Positions 43,668 through 53,097 are shown, counted from the first letter of the stretch. The stretch is 64,000 nucleotides of DNA from Chitinophagaceae bacterium (GCA_023229465.1 JALNZE010000002.1:248001-312000), one strand, 5' to 3'. Notes: a model not told the origin generated them from the sequence alone. Numbers and translations are program-made.

Positions 43668-43997
43668 ATGATACAATGGGATGATTTTGAAAAAGTTGAC
43701 ATCCGCAGCGGAACCATTCTGGAAGCCACCGATTTCATAAAAGCAAAAAAACCGGCCTATCAGTTAACCATAGATTTTGGTCCGCTGGGTATCAAACAAT
43801 CCTCTGCCCAAATCACCCATCATTATACCAGGGAGGCATTGAAAGGCAAACAGGTGGTAGCCGTTATAAATTTTCCTCCCAAACAAATAGCCAACTTTTT
43901 TAGTGAATGCCTGGTATTAGGTGTATATGATGAAAATAAACAGGTAATTTTATTGCAACCGGATACTACCGTCGCAAACGGACAACGAATTGGCTAA
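43668..43997 (+). CDS. csaA: CsaA-type tRNA-binding protein
   Basis: 109 residues, one OB-fold tRNA-binding domain of the EMAP/Trbp111 type. The start FEKVDIRSGTILEATDF and the motifs QSSAQITHHYT, GKQVVAVINFPPKQIANFFSECLVLG and a final GQRIG match CsaA. It binds tRNA and has been described as having chaperone-like activity in Bacillus. The stop codon overlaps the start of ogt (TAATG), so the two are translated together. Confidence 0.93.
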   Translation: MIQWDDFEKVDIRSGTILEATDFIKAKKPAYQLTIDFGPLGIKQSSAQITHHYTREALKGKQVVAVINFPPKQIANFFSECLVLGVYDENKQVILLQPDTTVANGQRIG

Positions 43998-44494
43998 TGA
44001 GTGAACTGCACTATACATATTATGAAAGTCCTATTGGAATGCTGAAAATTGGCGGTACTGAGCATTACATTGGTGAATTAAGCTTTGTTGATAATACAGA
44101 TCAATTGACATATGGCGAACCAGGTATTACAGAGATCATGCACCAATGCACAGAACAACTGATTGAATATTTTCATGGCAAAAGAAAAAATTTTGATTTA
44201 CCCGTTCATCAGGAGGGCACAGCGTTTCAGCTTAGGGTTTGGAGTGAGTTAATGGAGATAGCCTATGGAAAAACCATCAGTTATATGGATCTTGCCAAAC
44301 GTCTTGGCGACCCCAAAGTTATCCGCGCGGCTGCCAGCAGTAATGGAAAGAATCACATAGCAGTAATTGTTCCCTGCCACAGGGTAATTGGCAGCGATCG
44401 CTCCCTGGTGGGCTATTCAGGGGGCATGTGGCGCAAGAAATGGTTATTGGGCCATGAGTTCAAAGTGGCGCACGGGGTTCAGACACTTTTCTAA
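43997..44494 (+). CDS. ogt: Methylated-DNA--protein-cysteine S-methyltransferase
   Basis: Suicide repair protein removing methyl groups from O6-methylguanine. 165 residues: an N-terminal ribonuclease-H-like domain and a C-terminal DNA-binding domain with the active-site motif VPCHRV (acceptor Cys), the helix RAAASSNGKN and the LVGYSGG loop. The arginine finger and recognition helix are intact. It overlaps csaA by one base. Confidence 0.96.
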   Translation: MSELHYTYYESPIGMLKIGGTEHYIGELSFVDNTDQLTYGEPGITEIMHQCTEQLIEYFHGKRKNFDLPVHQEGTAFQLRVWSELMEIAYGKTISYMDLAKRLGDPKVIRAAASSNGKNHIAVIVPCHRVIGSDRSLVGYSGGMWRKKWLLGHEFKVAHGVQTLF

Positions 44495-44554
44495 CGCAGG
44501 TAGTATTGAAAATTCCTTCTCATTACAAGAACCGAATGAAATACTTTTACAGTA

Positions 44555-46594
44555 ATGTTTCAGTTTGGTAAAATCATAGTCTTTTTTCTTTGTCTGAGTA
44601 TATTGGCAACTGCAGGATGGTCGCAGGTTTGTACAAACTTAGGACAGAATCCTTATTCTGCTTTCCCTGTATGCGGCGCTACCAAATTTGTTCAAAAAAC
44701 GGTTCCGCTCTGCAGCAACAATGCTGTGCCTGCTATTGGTTGTAGAAGACCAACCTTCAGTACTGCCAATCCCTATTGGTATAAATTCACTTGTTATACA
44801 GCAGGCACACTTGGGTTTATCATTACCCCACTGAGTAACGTAAATGAAGACTATGATTGGCAATTGTTTGATATAACAGGCCATGACCCAATAGACCTGT
44901 TTACAGATCCCTCATTAATTGTTACGGCCAACTGGGCTGGCACTTATGGTCCTACAGGCGCCTCTGCCGCGGGTACAAAAGTATTTGAATGTGAGTCTGA
45001 TCCGAAAGACAATATATCCACCTTCGCTAAAATGCCGGTACTGGTGGTTGGTCATGAATATCTTTTATTAATCAGCCATTTTTTACTGAATACAGTTAGT
45101 GAGGCAGGCTATACCTTATCCTTTGAGGGCGGTACAGCCAGTATCGTAAACCCTATTATTCCGGTTATACAAAGCGCCTATGCTGTTTGTGATGGTACAG
45201 AAATAGTTGTCAAACTCAATAAGAAAGTAAACTGTAATAGTTTGGCAGCCGATGGTTCTGATTTTACCGTAAGTGGTCCGGCACCTATTGCCATTGTATC
45301 CGCATTGGGGAATGGATGCAGTACCGGATTTGATATGGATTCTATTGTCCTGAAATTAAGCGGTATACTCTCACCGGGCACCTATAAGGTTACTTCTAAA
45401 ACCGGCAGCGATGGCAATACGCTAATTGATAACTGCAATAATCATTTGGCCACGGGGTTACAATCAGGCCTTTCGTTTACCCCTTCAAAACCCACACCGA
45501 TGGATAGCATCAGGCCGGTAGTTTGTATAACGGATACCTTGTATTTGGTTTTCAATAAGCCAATAAACTGTTCTTCCATTGCTGCTGATGGCAGCGATTT
45601 TTCAATCACCGGGCCAACGGCTGTTACGATTAAAAACGCATCTGGTATTTGCACCAATGGGGTGAGTACCAGCATCAGGATCCTTCTAACAGAACCCATC
45701 AGGGTAAATGGAACATTTAGCTTGCGACTTACTATTGGCAGTGATGGTAATTCGTTGATTGATGAGTGTAACCAGGTTACACCTACCGGCTCAACCCTTT
45801 CCTTTACCACTAAAAATATTACAACTGCTCAATTTCAGTTTGCTGTTAAAACAGGATGTAAAAAAGATAGTCTGTACCTAACCCATAATGGCTATGGTGG
45901 CACTACCAATTGGCAGTGGCGCTTAGACAGTAATAGACTATCCGGCGTGCAAAACCCTGTATTGATATCAAAAGCCTTCGGCGCGCATACGGTGCAACTC
46001 TCTGTTAACAACAGATTCTGCTCCGATACGGCAAGTACGGCTTTCATTTTCCCTGATAACACGGTTACAGCGGCCTTTGCTTCGGCAGATACTTTATGTC
46101 CCTCAGATACCTTGCATTTTACAGACAGGAGCAGCAGTAATGCCATTTCATGGAAATGGAATTTCGGTAATGGTTATACGGCTAACCAGCAAGCACCGGG
46201 GCCACAGGTTTACCCTCTCACCAACCGTAGCAATAATTATGTAACCAGGCTGGTTGTTCAAAATAATCTTAATTGCACAGATACAGCCTACAAACTTATC
46301 TTTGTTCTGGCCAGTTGTTATATAGCCGTACCTACCGCCTTTACACCAAATGGAGATGGGTTGAATGATTATCTTTATCCGCTTAACGCCTTTAAAGCAG
46401 ACAACCTGTTGTTCAGAATATATAACCGCTACGGACAGATCATCTTTGAAACAAAAGACTATACCAGAAAATGGGACGGTCGGGTAAACAATCAATTACA
46501 GCCCAGCGGTACCTATGTTTGGGTACTTAACTACAAAGACAGGAAAAGCGGACAAGCGGTGTTTCTTAAAGGAACCACTGTGCTTATCAGGTAA
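44555..46594 (+). CDS. Surface protein with type IX secretion (gliding-motility type) C-terminal sorting domain
   Basis: 679 residues with a signal peptide (ILATAGWSQ). An N-terminal region (about 25-195) resembles a proprotein-convertase or CUB-like beta domain (PYWYKFTCYTAGTLGFIITPLS). Two tandem modules at about 205-310 and 316-418 share C-N/S-S-AADGSDF, GSDGN-LID-CN and matching cysteines. A PKD-like domain follows (FGNGYTANQQAPGPQVYP), and the last 85 residues are the type-B sorting domain (PTAFTPNGDGLNDYLYP to FLKGTTVLIR). It is exported by the T9SS and probably anchored or released at the cell surface; adhesion is a plausible role. Confidence 0.88.
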   Translation: MFQFGKIIVFFLCLSILATAGWSQVCTNLGQNPYSAFPVCGATKFVQKTVPLCSNNAVPAIGCRRPTFSTANPYWYKFTCYTAGTLGFIITPLSNVNEDYDWQLFDITGHDPIDLFTDPSLIVTANWAGTYGPTGASAAGTKVFECESDPKDNISTFAKMPVLVVGHEYLLLISHFLLNTVSEAGYTLSFEGGTASIVNPIIPVIQSAYAVCDGTEIVVKLNKKVNCNSLAADGSDFTVSGPAPIAIVSALGNGCSTGFDMDSIVLKLSGILSPGTYKVTSKTGSDGNTLIDNCNNHLATGLQSGLSFTPSKPTPMDSIRPVVCITDTLYLVFNKPINCSSIAADGSDFSITGPTAVTIKNASGICTNGVSTSIRILLTEPIRVNGTFSLRLTIGSDGNSLIDECNQVTPTGSTLSFTTKNITTAQFQFAVKTGCKKDSLYLTHNGYGGTTNWQWRLDSNRLSGVQNPVLISKAFGAHTVQLSVNNRFCSDTASTAFIFPDNTVTAAFASADTLCPSDTLHFTDRSSSNAISWKWNFGNGYTANQQAPGPQVYPLTNRSNNYVTRLVVQNNLNCTDTAYKLIFVLASCYIAVPTAFTPNGDGLNDYLYPLNAFKADNLLFRIYNRYGQIIFETKDYTRKWDGRVNNQLQPSGTYVWVLNYKDRKSGQAVFLKGTTVLIR

Positions 46595-46608
46595 TAAATA
46601 ATAAAAAT

Positions 46609-47094
46609 TTATTGCAGGTCCTTTCCGGAAAATCCAAACGGCAGTAGTGTTCCGGCATTAGGTAAGACTACTATTTTTCCTTCCATTCCTGCCAGGATCA
46701 GGCGTATAGGATATTTTAGCATTGATTCATATTCAACCAGAGTTTGACGGCAAATACCGCAGGGGGAGATGGGTTTTATGCTTTCACCCAGTTCATTTCG
46801 ATAACTGATGGCAATGGCTTTTATGGGAATTCCCGGAAATAGCGATGATGCGGTGGACAACAAAACCCTTTCTGCGCACATACCTACGGGGTAGCTTGCA
46901 TTTTCCTGGTTACTACCCAGCAGTGTTTTGCCATTCTGCAACAATGCGGCCGCTCCTACCCGAAACTTTGAATAGGGCGCATAAGCAATAGCAATAGCTT
47001 TTTGAGCTTCTATTAACAACGCGGCATCTTCTCCGGATAGCTGGTCCACAGAATCATATTCATCAAATGCAATACTAATTTTTTGATGCACCAT
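46609..47094 (-). CDS. cdd: Cytidine deaminase
   Basis: 161 residues from ATG 47094; the longer reading to 47151 would include the terminator hairpin of lepB. Zinc-binding motifs are CAERVLLS (the first ligand and the catalytic Glu) and PCGICRQTL (two more Cys), the three-Cys pattern of tetrameric cytidine deaminases. SKFRVGAAAL is the substrate loop. It deaminates cytidine and deoxycytidine to uridines. It converges on the T9SS protein gene with a 14-base gap. Confidence 0.95.
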   Translation of the reverse strand: MVHQKISIAFDEYDSVDQLSGEDAALLIEAQKAIAIAYAPYSKFRVGAAALLQNGKTLLGSNQENASYPVGMCAERVLLSTASSLFPGIPIKAIAISYRNELGESIKPISPCGICRQTLVEYESMLKYPIRLILAGMEGKIVVLPNAGTLLPFGFSGKDLQ

Positions 47095-47110
47095 AAAATT
47101 GTATTTAGAC

Positions 47111-47143
47111 AAAAAAGTCCTCAAAGCTGATAGCTTTGAGGAC
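47111..47143 (-). terminator. Rho-independent terminator between lepB and cdd
   Basis: A 12-base-pair perfect stem (GTCCTCAAAGCT at 47117-47128 with AGCTTTGAGGAC at 47132-47143) and a 3-base loop, then six T on the minus strand (47111-47116). It lies 21 bases after the lepB stop, and the T-run ends 16 bases before the cdd start. Confidence 0.9.
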
Positions 47144-47164
47144 CCCTCCATACCCTAAAGATAA

Positions 47165-48670
47165 TTATTTTATAGCATTGAACAATCGCTTCCAGCGCGG
47201 GCCATTTTCCCAGCTAAACCAGATCAGGGAAGCTTTGCCTACCACATGTGTTTCAGGCACCAACCCCCAATAACGGCTATCCTGGCTGCGATGACGGTTG
47301 TCTCCCATCATCCAGTAATAATTATATTTGGTGGTATAGGTAGTAGTTTCCTTTCCGTTCAGGATATATTTGCCATTTACTTCTTCCAGTGTATTGTTTT
47401 CATAGGTAATGATAAGCCTTCTGTAGAGTGCAATGGTTTGTGGTGTAATGGCTAACACATCCCCTTTTTTAGGGATAGTAAGCGGGCCGTAATTATCAAC
47501 CGTCCATGGAAAATTAATTTCATCATTCGGGAAGGTCAGGCCTATTTGATTATCAGAATAAGGCAGCACAGATTTCACATGGGGCTGTTTCTGTACTTTT
47601 TCAACACCCTCTTTGGTTAAATTAAGCACAATAGTACCCGCCTTATCTGATGTACGAATTTGATCAGATCCATTCTCCAGGTCAATTCCTAACTCATCTG
47701 CTAAAAATTCGTTCGTTAACCCGGCGCCATCCGTTTCAACGGCATATTCTGTTTGTGAACCCGGCGGCACAAAAGCGGGTGCCTGGTTAATAAATAAAGA
47801 ACCATTCTTCACCTGTACTACATCCCCACCAACCGCCACGCATCGTTTGATATAATTATCCGTTTTATCCATCGGATGAACGATAACGGGAAAATTAGCA
47901 TTGAGCGCTTCCCTGTCGCCTTTATAGGTAAACCGCAGTTCATCATAATACGGCCTGGCGCTTCCATATTCCGGAAGATTAATAATCGTATCCCCGGCAG
48001 GAAAATTAAATACAACCACATCATTCCGTTTTACTTCTGTAAAAGCAGGTAATCGTTTATAGGCTAACTGTACACTTTTGATATAAGAGGTGGTGGTTTT
48101 TGAGAATGGCATGGTATTGTGTACAAATGGAAATGAGAGGGGTGTTTGCGGAATACGCGCCCCATAACTCATTTTGTTTACAAAGAGGAAATCATTAATG
48201 AGCAGTGTTTTTTCCATACTACCGGTAGGTATTACATAGGCTTCAAAAACAAATGTGCGGATAATAGTAGCAGCCACAATGGCAAATACACCTGCATCAA
48301 TCCATTCCCTCGAAGCTGGTTTATGATAATGCTTTAATACATCTTCCCCATACCATTTTTCTTTGGCAGAAAACCCGAGATATGGGAAATACAGAAATGG
48401 GAGAAATACGGTAGCGGCATGATCAATTACAGTAACCCTTTTAAAATGCATCACAAAAATAATCGTGATCCAGATGGTGATGAATTGACCGGCTATAGGA
48501 ATTAGCTGAAGCCAGAACCAGTATTTACGGATCTTACATTTTTCAACAATCAACCAGGTATTGTATAAAGGGATCAACGCTTTCCAGGGTTCAAGTCCCG
48601 CTTTACGAAACATACCATACATACCTACATGCCAACCAATAACACCGATAATGAATAGAAATAAACCCAT
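47165..48670 (-). CDS. lepB: Signal peptidase I
   Basis: 501 residues, long as usual for Bacteroidota. The N-terminus has two to three membrane segments of the DUF5684 type (FLFIIGVIGWHVGMYG, WLQLIPIAGQFITIW), then a further anchor (about 125-145) and the S26 catalytic domain: Ser151 in PTGSMEKTLL, Lys275 in NYIKRCVAVGGD and MGDNRHRSQDSRYWG near the C-terminus. About 120 residues between box B and D contain extra material. It cleaves signal peptides of exported proteins, which are numerous in this window. Confidence 0.95.
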   Translation of the reverse strand: MGLFLFIIGVIGWHVGMYGMFRKAGLEPWKALIPLYNTWLIVEKCKIRKYWFWLQLIPIAGQFITIWITIIFVMHFKRVTVIDHAATVFLPFLYFPYLGFSAKEKWYGEDVLKHYHKPASREWIDAGVFAIVAATIIRTFVFEAYVIPTGSMEKTLLINDFLFVNKMSYGARIPQTPLSFPFVHNTMPFSKTTTSYIKSVQLAYKRLPAFTEVKRNDVVVFNFPAGDTIINLPEYGSARPYYDELRFTYKGDREALNANFPVIVHPMDKTDNYIKRCVAVGGDVVQVKNGSLFINQAPAFVPPGSQTEYAVETDGAGLTNEFLADELGIDLENGSDQIRTSDKAGTIVLNLTKEGVEKVQKQPHVKSVLPYSDNQIGLTFPNDEINFPWTVDNYGPLTIPKKGDVLAITPQTIALYRRLIITYENNTLEEVNGKYILNGKETTTYTTKYNYYWMMGDNRHRSQDSRYWGLVPETHVVGKASLIWFSWENGPRWKRLFNAIK

Positions 48671-48690
48671 AGTTTACAATTAAGTATAGA

Positions 48691-48698
48691 CAAAAATA
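48691..48698 (-). promoter_or_regulatory. -7 box TATTTTTG upstream of lepB
   Basis: Exact TAnnTTTG match on the minus strand, 20 bases before ATG 48670. A -33 box at the right distance is not convincing. Confidence 0.4.
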
Positions 48699-48760
48699 TT
48701 CTTTTCACCCGCATTCGGAAGTTTTACAGGCAAAAGTTTTCTTAAATATGCAGAAGTCGG

Positions 48761-49921
48761 TTACTTAGGCACTACGTATGCTTCCACATCTGGTAGTAAT
48801 ATCTCTTTTCCCGAGAGGATTATCAACCGCTCTACCACATTCCGGAGTTCGCGGATATTACCCGTCCAGTTATGCTTTTGAAGGGCGGCCATTGCTTTTT
48901 TATCAATAGGCTTTTTAGCCTGCCCATATTCTTCGGCAATATCCGCCAGGAATTTTTCAACCAATAGTGGTATATCCTCTATTCGCTGGTTCAGTGAAGG
49001 AACATGTATTAAAATAACCCCCAGCCGGTGATAGAGGTCCAGGCGAAAGTTTTTACTATCCACTTCCTGTAACAGATCTTTATTGGTTGCAGTAATTACA
49101 CGAACATCTACCGAAATTTCTTTATCACCCCCAACTCTCGTAATCTTTCCTTCCTGCAAGGCACGCAATACTTTTGCCTGGGCGCTCAAACTCATGTCTC
49201 CTATCTCATCAAGAAATAAAGTGCCGCCATTTGCCTGTTCAAACTTGCCAATACGTTGCTTGATGGCCGAAGTAAAAGAGCCTTTTTCATGTCCGAATAA
49301 TTCGCTTTCGATCAGTTCTCCAGGGATAGCGGCGCAGTTTACCTCAACAATAGGCGCATTGGCCCGGTTGCTTTTTTCGTGAAGCCATCTGGCCACCAGC
49401 TCCTTACCACTACCGTTTTCTCCGGTTATCAATACACGCGCGTCTGTAGAGGCCACTTTTTCAATCGTTTCTTTTACTTTTTGGATGCCTTCACTTTTGC
49501 CAATGATCTCCTGTACTTTCGACACTTTTCGTTTTAGTACTTTGGCTTCTTTTACCAGGGTTGTTTTATCGAGGGCGTTGCGGATAGTGATCAATAAACG
49601 ATTCAGATCGGGTGGTTTAGCAATGTAATCAAAAGCGCCTTTCTTTACCGCGTCAACTGCCGTTTCAATATTTCCATGCCCACTGATCATAATAACAGGT
49701 ATTTCGGAAAGGGTGTTGGTTACTTTTTGTAAAAATTCAAGCCCATCCAGTTTAGGCATTTTGATATCACATAGAACCACATCATAGGACCCGGACGTAA
49801 ATTTTTTTAACCCTTCTTCTCCATCAATTGCTTCATCTACGGTGTACCCTTCATTCATAAGAATTTCTTTCAGCACATTCCGTATGGCTTTTTCATCATC
49901 AATAATCAGAATAGAAGTCAT
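48761..49921 (-). CDS. NtrC-like sigma-54 response regulator without DNA-binding domain
   Basis: 386 residues: a receiver domain (about 1-120, phospho-acceptor Asp52 in CDIKMPKLDG) and an AAA+ sigma-54 interaction domain (about 140-375) with Walker A GENGSGKE (167-174) and Walker B GGTLFLDEIGD (232-242). The sigma-54 contact loop, normally GAFTGA, reads GSFTSA (214-219). The protein ends about ten residues after the AAA+ domain, so the Fis-type HTH is missing. No kinase gene is adjacent, making it an orphan regulator. The same layout seems frequent in Bacteroidota. Confidence 0.92.
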   Translation of the reverse strand: MTSILIIDDEKAIRNVLKEILMNEGYTVDEAIDGEEGLKKFTSGSYDVVLCDIKMPKLDGLEFLQKVTNTLSEIPVIMISGHGNIETAVDAVKKGAFDYIAKPPDLNRLLITIRNALDKTTLVKEAKVLKRKVSKVQEIIGKSEGIQKVKETIEKVASTDARVLITGENGSGKELVARWLHEKSNRANAPIVEVNCAAIPGELIESELFGHEKGSFTSAIKQRIGKFEQANGGTLFLDEIGDMSLSAQAKVLRALQEGKITRVGGDKEISVDVRVITATNKDLLQEVDSKNFRLDLYHRLGVILIHVPSLNQRIEDIPLLVEKFLADIAEEYGQAKKPIDKKAMAALQKHNWTGNIRELRNVVERLIILSGKEILLPDVEAYVVPK

Positions 49922-49976
49922 GTTTGTATTTATTTAGCGCTAAGATACCCTAAGTTAAAGTGTTTCATCAGATTCA

Positions 49977-52049
49977 TTAAAACCAGCACTGGATACCTGT
50001 GAAAAAATTAACACCCATTGCGGGGTTATAATACCGTTTCCCGGCAGCATTAATATCATTTCCAAGACTGTAGTGCCGGTTGAGCAGGTTATCTATTCCC
50101 GCGAATAAATCGAATTTCTTACGATGCTGTTCGCGACGGAAACCAAGTTTTAACTGCACCAGCTGATAGGCATTTGCATAAGCGTCATTAGCGTCTGTTA
50201 ATGGCAATGATGCGGTTGCATTTAATGAAACATGCATATAAATGCCTTTCCCGGTTTGAAGGTCCATCCCGCTTACCCAAATCGTACGGGGTACCCCCGT
50301 TAATTCATTTCCTGAATAATTATTTGTTGTTTGCCGGTATTCTTCAAAACGATAAGGCTGATAGCTATAACTGCTCCAGATATGCCAACCGGAAATGAAA
50401 TCCCGGTTATTTTGAATTAGCTGATATTTAAAGAGCGCCTCCATACCCTGCTGTTTGGTGCCCCCTGCATTCACAAAATATTCTGCACCGGCAGCATTAT
50501 TTCTTCTAACAATTGCATTCTTTACAGCGAAAAAATAAGCGGCCATATCAAACTGCAAATGCCCGTTTAATAGGTCGCCTTTAATGCCAGCTTCATAATT
50601 CCAGCCATATTCTGCAGCCAGCTCACCATAATATTTACCATCAGAAGGCCTTATTTCTGCCAGTGCAGGCGGCGAAAATCCTTTGGCAGCAAGGGCATAC
50701 AGCGATACATTTTTTGTTAAGCGATACAATACCGCCAACCGGGGTGTTACAACAAGACTTATTTTTTTATCTGCAAAAAAAGGAACAGGATCAGTTAGCC
50801 GTTTAAACCGAAAGGTTTGATTATTCAGGCTGAGGCCGGCAGTGAAGTTCCATTTTTCATGAATGGCATATTGCACCTGTGAAAAAGCAAACCATTGACG
50901 GGCATAAATATTATCTGAAAACTGAACGGTATCAGCTATACCCGAACGGTTGCCAAAATTGCTGATGAGAGAATGGTTGTATAGCCATTCTACTCCATTC
51001 ATCCATTGAAATAAAGAGTTGGTTGTTTTAGCCTGATAAATAAGATTAGTTCCTGCCCCATAATTAGTTTCTTCTCTTTTTTCATAATTTGTGATAAAGG
51101 AATTGGCATATGCAGTACGGTTGCCTGTAAAAAACGACTTGATTGAAAAATGATCATTCAGTTCAACGGTATGATGTATGCCTCCCAAAAAGGTTTTATT
51201 ATATACAGCAGCCTTTTGTTGAACAGATCCGGGAAAACTACCTGCTGCCTGTCGCGATAATTTCGGGTTCAATTGCATTTGAGCAAGGGTAATACCACCC
51301 GGTGTTTGATAAAACAGATCTGTATAAAAAATAAGGAATTTGATTTGCTGTTTTTTTGCCTGCCATAAACCCTGCCATTTCAACACCTCTTTTCTAACAG
51401 CGGATTGTTCGCGGTAGCCATCAGATTGCTGGTGTGTTTGCTGAATGGCAGACGCGAAATTTTTGGAACTATATTGCCAACCCGACTGCTGTTGAAAAAG
51501 TCCATAAGAACCGCCTGTTAACCCTGCAACAAAATGATTTTGACTTGCAGGAGACAACTCCTGGCTTGATTTTAGCAGCAAAGCGCCACCGGTACCCGCG
51601 CCATACATGCTGGCTGCGGGGCCCTTTATAATCTCAGCACCGGTAAGCTGATTGATATCCACCAGGTTGAGATAGGTATTGCCACCAGCATCTGTTAAGG
51701 GAATTTCATTCCAATATACTTTTACATTCCTAACCCCAAAAGGCGAACGTAATAAGCTTCCCCTAACTGATAACCGATAACTGGCCGGGGAACGTTCTTC
51801 CATTCGCAAGCCCGGTATTGTGTTCAACACAGCTACCAAAGAGGTGTTACTATAGCGGTTGATTTCTTTTGACATTACAATGGCAACGGCAGCCGGAACT
51901 GCTTTCCAGTATTGGTGTGAAAGAAAAGCATTTACTATAATTTCCTGTAATACGCTATCGCCGGAAGGTGAGCGCCGGCTGCTATCTTTTGGTTGTGCCA
52001 ATAAGCATACCGGTAAGCAACATCCATAAAGTAAGAAAAGTAAACGCAA
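49977..52049 (-). CDS. TonB-dependent receptor (siderophore/iron-type)
   Basis: 690 residues: signal peptide (LYGCCLPVCLLAQ), a TonB-box-like DSVLQEIIVNAF, a plug domain (about 50-160, ending GAEIIKGPAASMYGAGTGG), then a 22-strand-type barrel ending in the typical Trp-Phe. It has no carboxypeptidase-like domain. The plug and barrel motifs (KGFSPPALAEIRP, LFAGIDNLLNRHYSLGN) resemble FecA/FhuA-like receptors, so a ferric siderophore or similar substrate is likely. The start is TTG 52049: reading upstream in frame gives only CTG, AAC, AAT, AAA and a stop. It begins 4 bases after pdhB. Confidence 0.9.
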   Translation of the reverse strand: MRLLFLLYGCCLPVCLLAQPKDSSRRSPSGDSVLQEIIVNAFLSHQYWKAVPAAVAIVMSKEINRYSNTSLVAVLNTIPGLRMEERSPASYRLSVRGSLLRSPFGVRNVKVYWNEIPLTDAGGNTYLNLVDINQLTGAEIIKGPAASMYGAGTGGALLLKSSQELSPASQNHFVAGLTGGSYGLFQQQSGWQYSSKNFASAIQQTHQQSDGYREQSAVRKEVLKWQGLWQAKKQQIKFLIFYTDLFYQTPGGITLAQMQLNPKLSRQAAGSFPGSVQQKAAVYNKTFLGGIHHTVELNDHFSIKSFFTGNRTAYANSFITNYEKREETNYGAGTNLIYQAKTTNSLFQWMNGVEWLYNHSLISNFGNRSGIADTVQFSDNIYARQWFAFSQVQYAIHEKWNFTAGLSLNNQTFRFKRLTDPVPFFADKKISLVVTPRLAVLYRLTKNVSLYALAAKGFSPPALAEIRPSDGKYYGELAAEYGWNYEAGIKGDLLNGHLQFDMAAYFFAVKNAIVRRNNAAGAEYFVNAGGTKQQGMEALFKYQLIQNNRDFISGWHIWSSYSYQPYRFEEYRQTTNNYSGNELTGVPRTIWVSGMDLQTGKGIYMHVSLNATASLPLTDANDAYANAYQLVQLKLGFRREQHRKKFDLFAGIDNLLNRHYSLGNDINAAGKRYYNPAMGVNFFTGIQCWF

Positions 52050-52053
52050 CAGG

Positions 52054-53043
52054 TTATTTTTTCAGGTTCATCACTTCCTTCACCAGTTTCACCGTTCTCT
52101 CCACATCAGGAATAGCAAGCGCTGCCAGGTTAGGGGCATAGTGCATAGGTGCATCCGCGCTTGTAATACGTCTGATAGGCGCATCCAGGTAATCAAACCC
52201 TTCCTTCTGAATACGGTAACTGATTTCTGAGGAAATGGATGCAAAGGGCCATTGTTCTTCTACAATGACCAGGCGATTGGTTTTCTTAACACTTTCCAGT
52301 ATGGTCATCCAGTCTAAAGGGCGTATGGTTCTCAGGTCAATTACTTCTGCACTAACGCCTTCTTTTTCCAGTTCTTCCGCGGCGCTTAATGCCACCTTCA
52401 TCATTTTATTATACGAAACGATGGTTACATCACGTCCTTGTTTTTTTACATCAGCCTTTCCCAACGGAATATAATATTCTTCATCAGGAATATCACACTT
52501 ATCGCCATACATCACTTCACTTTCCATAAACATTACAGGATCCTGTTCATAACGGATAGCCTGCTTTAATAAACCTTTGGCATCATAGCCATTGGAAGGT
52601 GATACTACTTTAATACCCGGAATATTTGCATAATAGCTTTCAAATGCCGTTGAGTGTTGAGCGCCTAATTGACCCGCGCTGCCATTGCCGCCACGGAAAA
52701 CAATTGGGCAACTAATCTGTCCACCACTCATAGCAAGCATTTTGGAAGCGGTATTCAATATCTGGTCCAGTGCTAAAACTGCGAAGTTCCAGGTCATGTA
52801 CTCAACAATTGGCTTTAATCCGTTTTGGGCAGCGCCTACCGCTACGGCGGTAAAACCCAATTCAGAGATTGGGGTGTCAATCACTCGCTTGGCTCCAAAT
52901 TCGGCCAACATATCCTGACTAACCTTATAAGCTCCGTTATATTCGGCTACTTCCTCTCCCATCAGGAAGACCTTTTCATCTCTTCTCATTTCCTCATTCA
53001 TGGCCTCACGTATAGCCTCTCTGAAAGCAATAGAACGCATCAT
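52054..53043 (-). CDS. pdhB: Pyruvate dehydrogenase E1 component, beta subunit
   Basis: 329 residues, the normal length of the separate E1-beta chain. Motifs include FLMGEEVAEYNGAYKV (thiamine diphosphate binding), GGNGSAGQLGAQHSTAFES and EEQWPFASISSEI. With the alpha subunit it decarboxylates pyruvate and acetylates the lipoyl domain of E2. No pdhA or E2 gene is in the window, so the complex is split in the genome. The TonB receptor gene starts 4 bases after the pdhB stop. Two ATGs (53043, 53040) are possible starts. Confidence 0.95.
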   Translation of the reverse strand: MMRSIAFREAIREAMNEEMRRDEKVFLMGEEVAEYNGAYKVSQDMLAEFGAKRVIDTPISELGFTAVAVGAAQNGLKPIVEYMTWNFAVLALDQILNTASKMLAMSGGQISCPIVFRGGNGSAGQLGAQHSTAFESYYANIPGIKVVSPSNGYDAKGLLKQAIRYEQDPVMFMESEVMYGDKCDIPDEEYYIPLGKADVKKQGRDVTIVSYNKMMKVALSAAEELEKEGVSAEVIDLRTIRPLDWMTILESVKKTNRLVIVEEQWPFASISSEISYRIQKEGFDYLDAPIRRITSADAPMHYAPNLAALAIPDVERTVKLVKEVMNLKK

Positions 53044-53097
53044 ATAGTTTATTAAATGAGGAGCAAAAATATAAGATTATCAAGTACAAAACCAAAA

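Noticed and set aside
47095..47151. Longer N-terminus of cytidine deaminase
   Set aside because: It would translate the terminator hairpin of lepB; ATG 47094 gives the usual family length.
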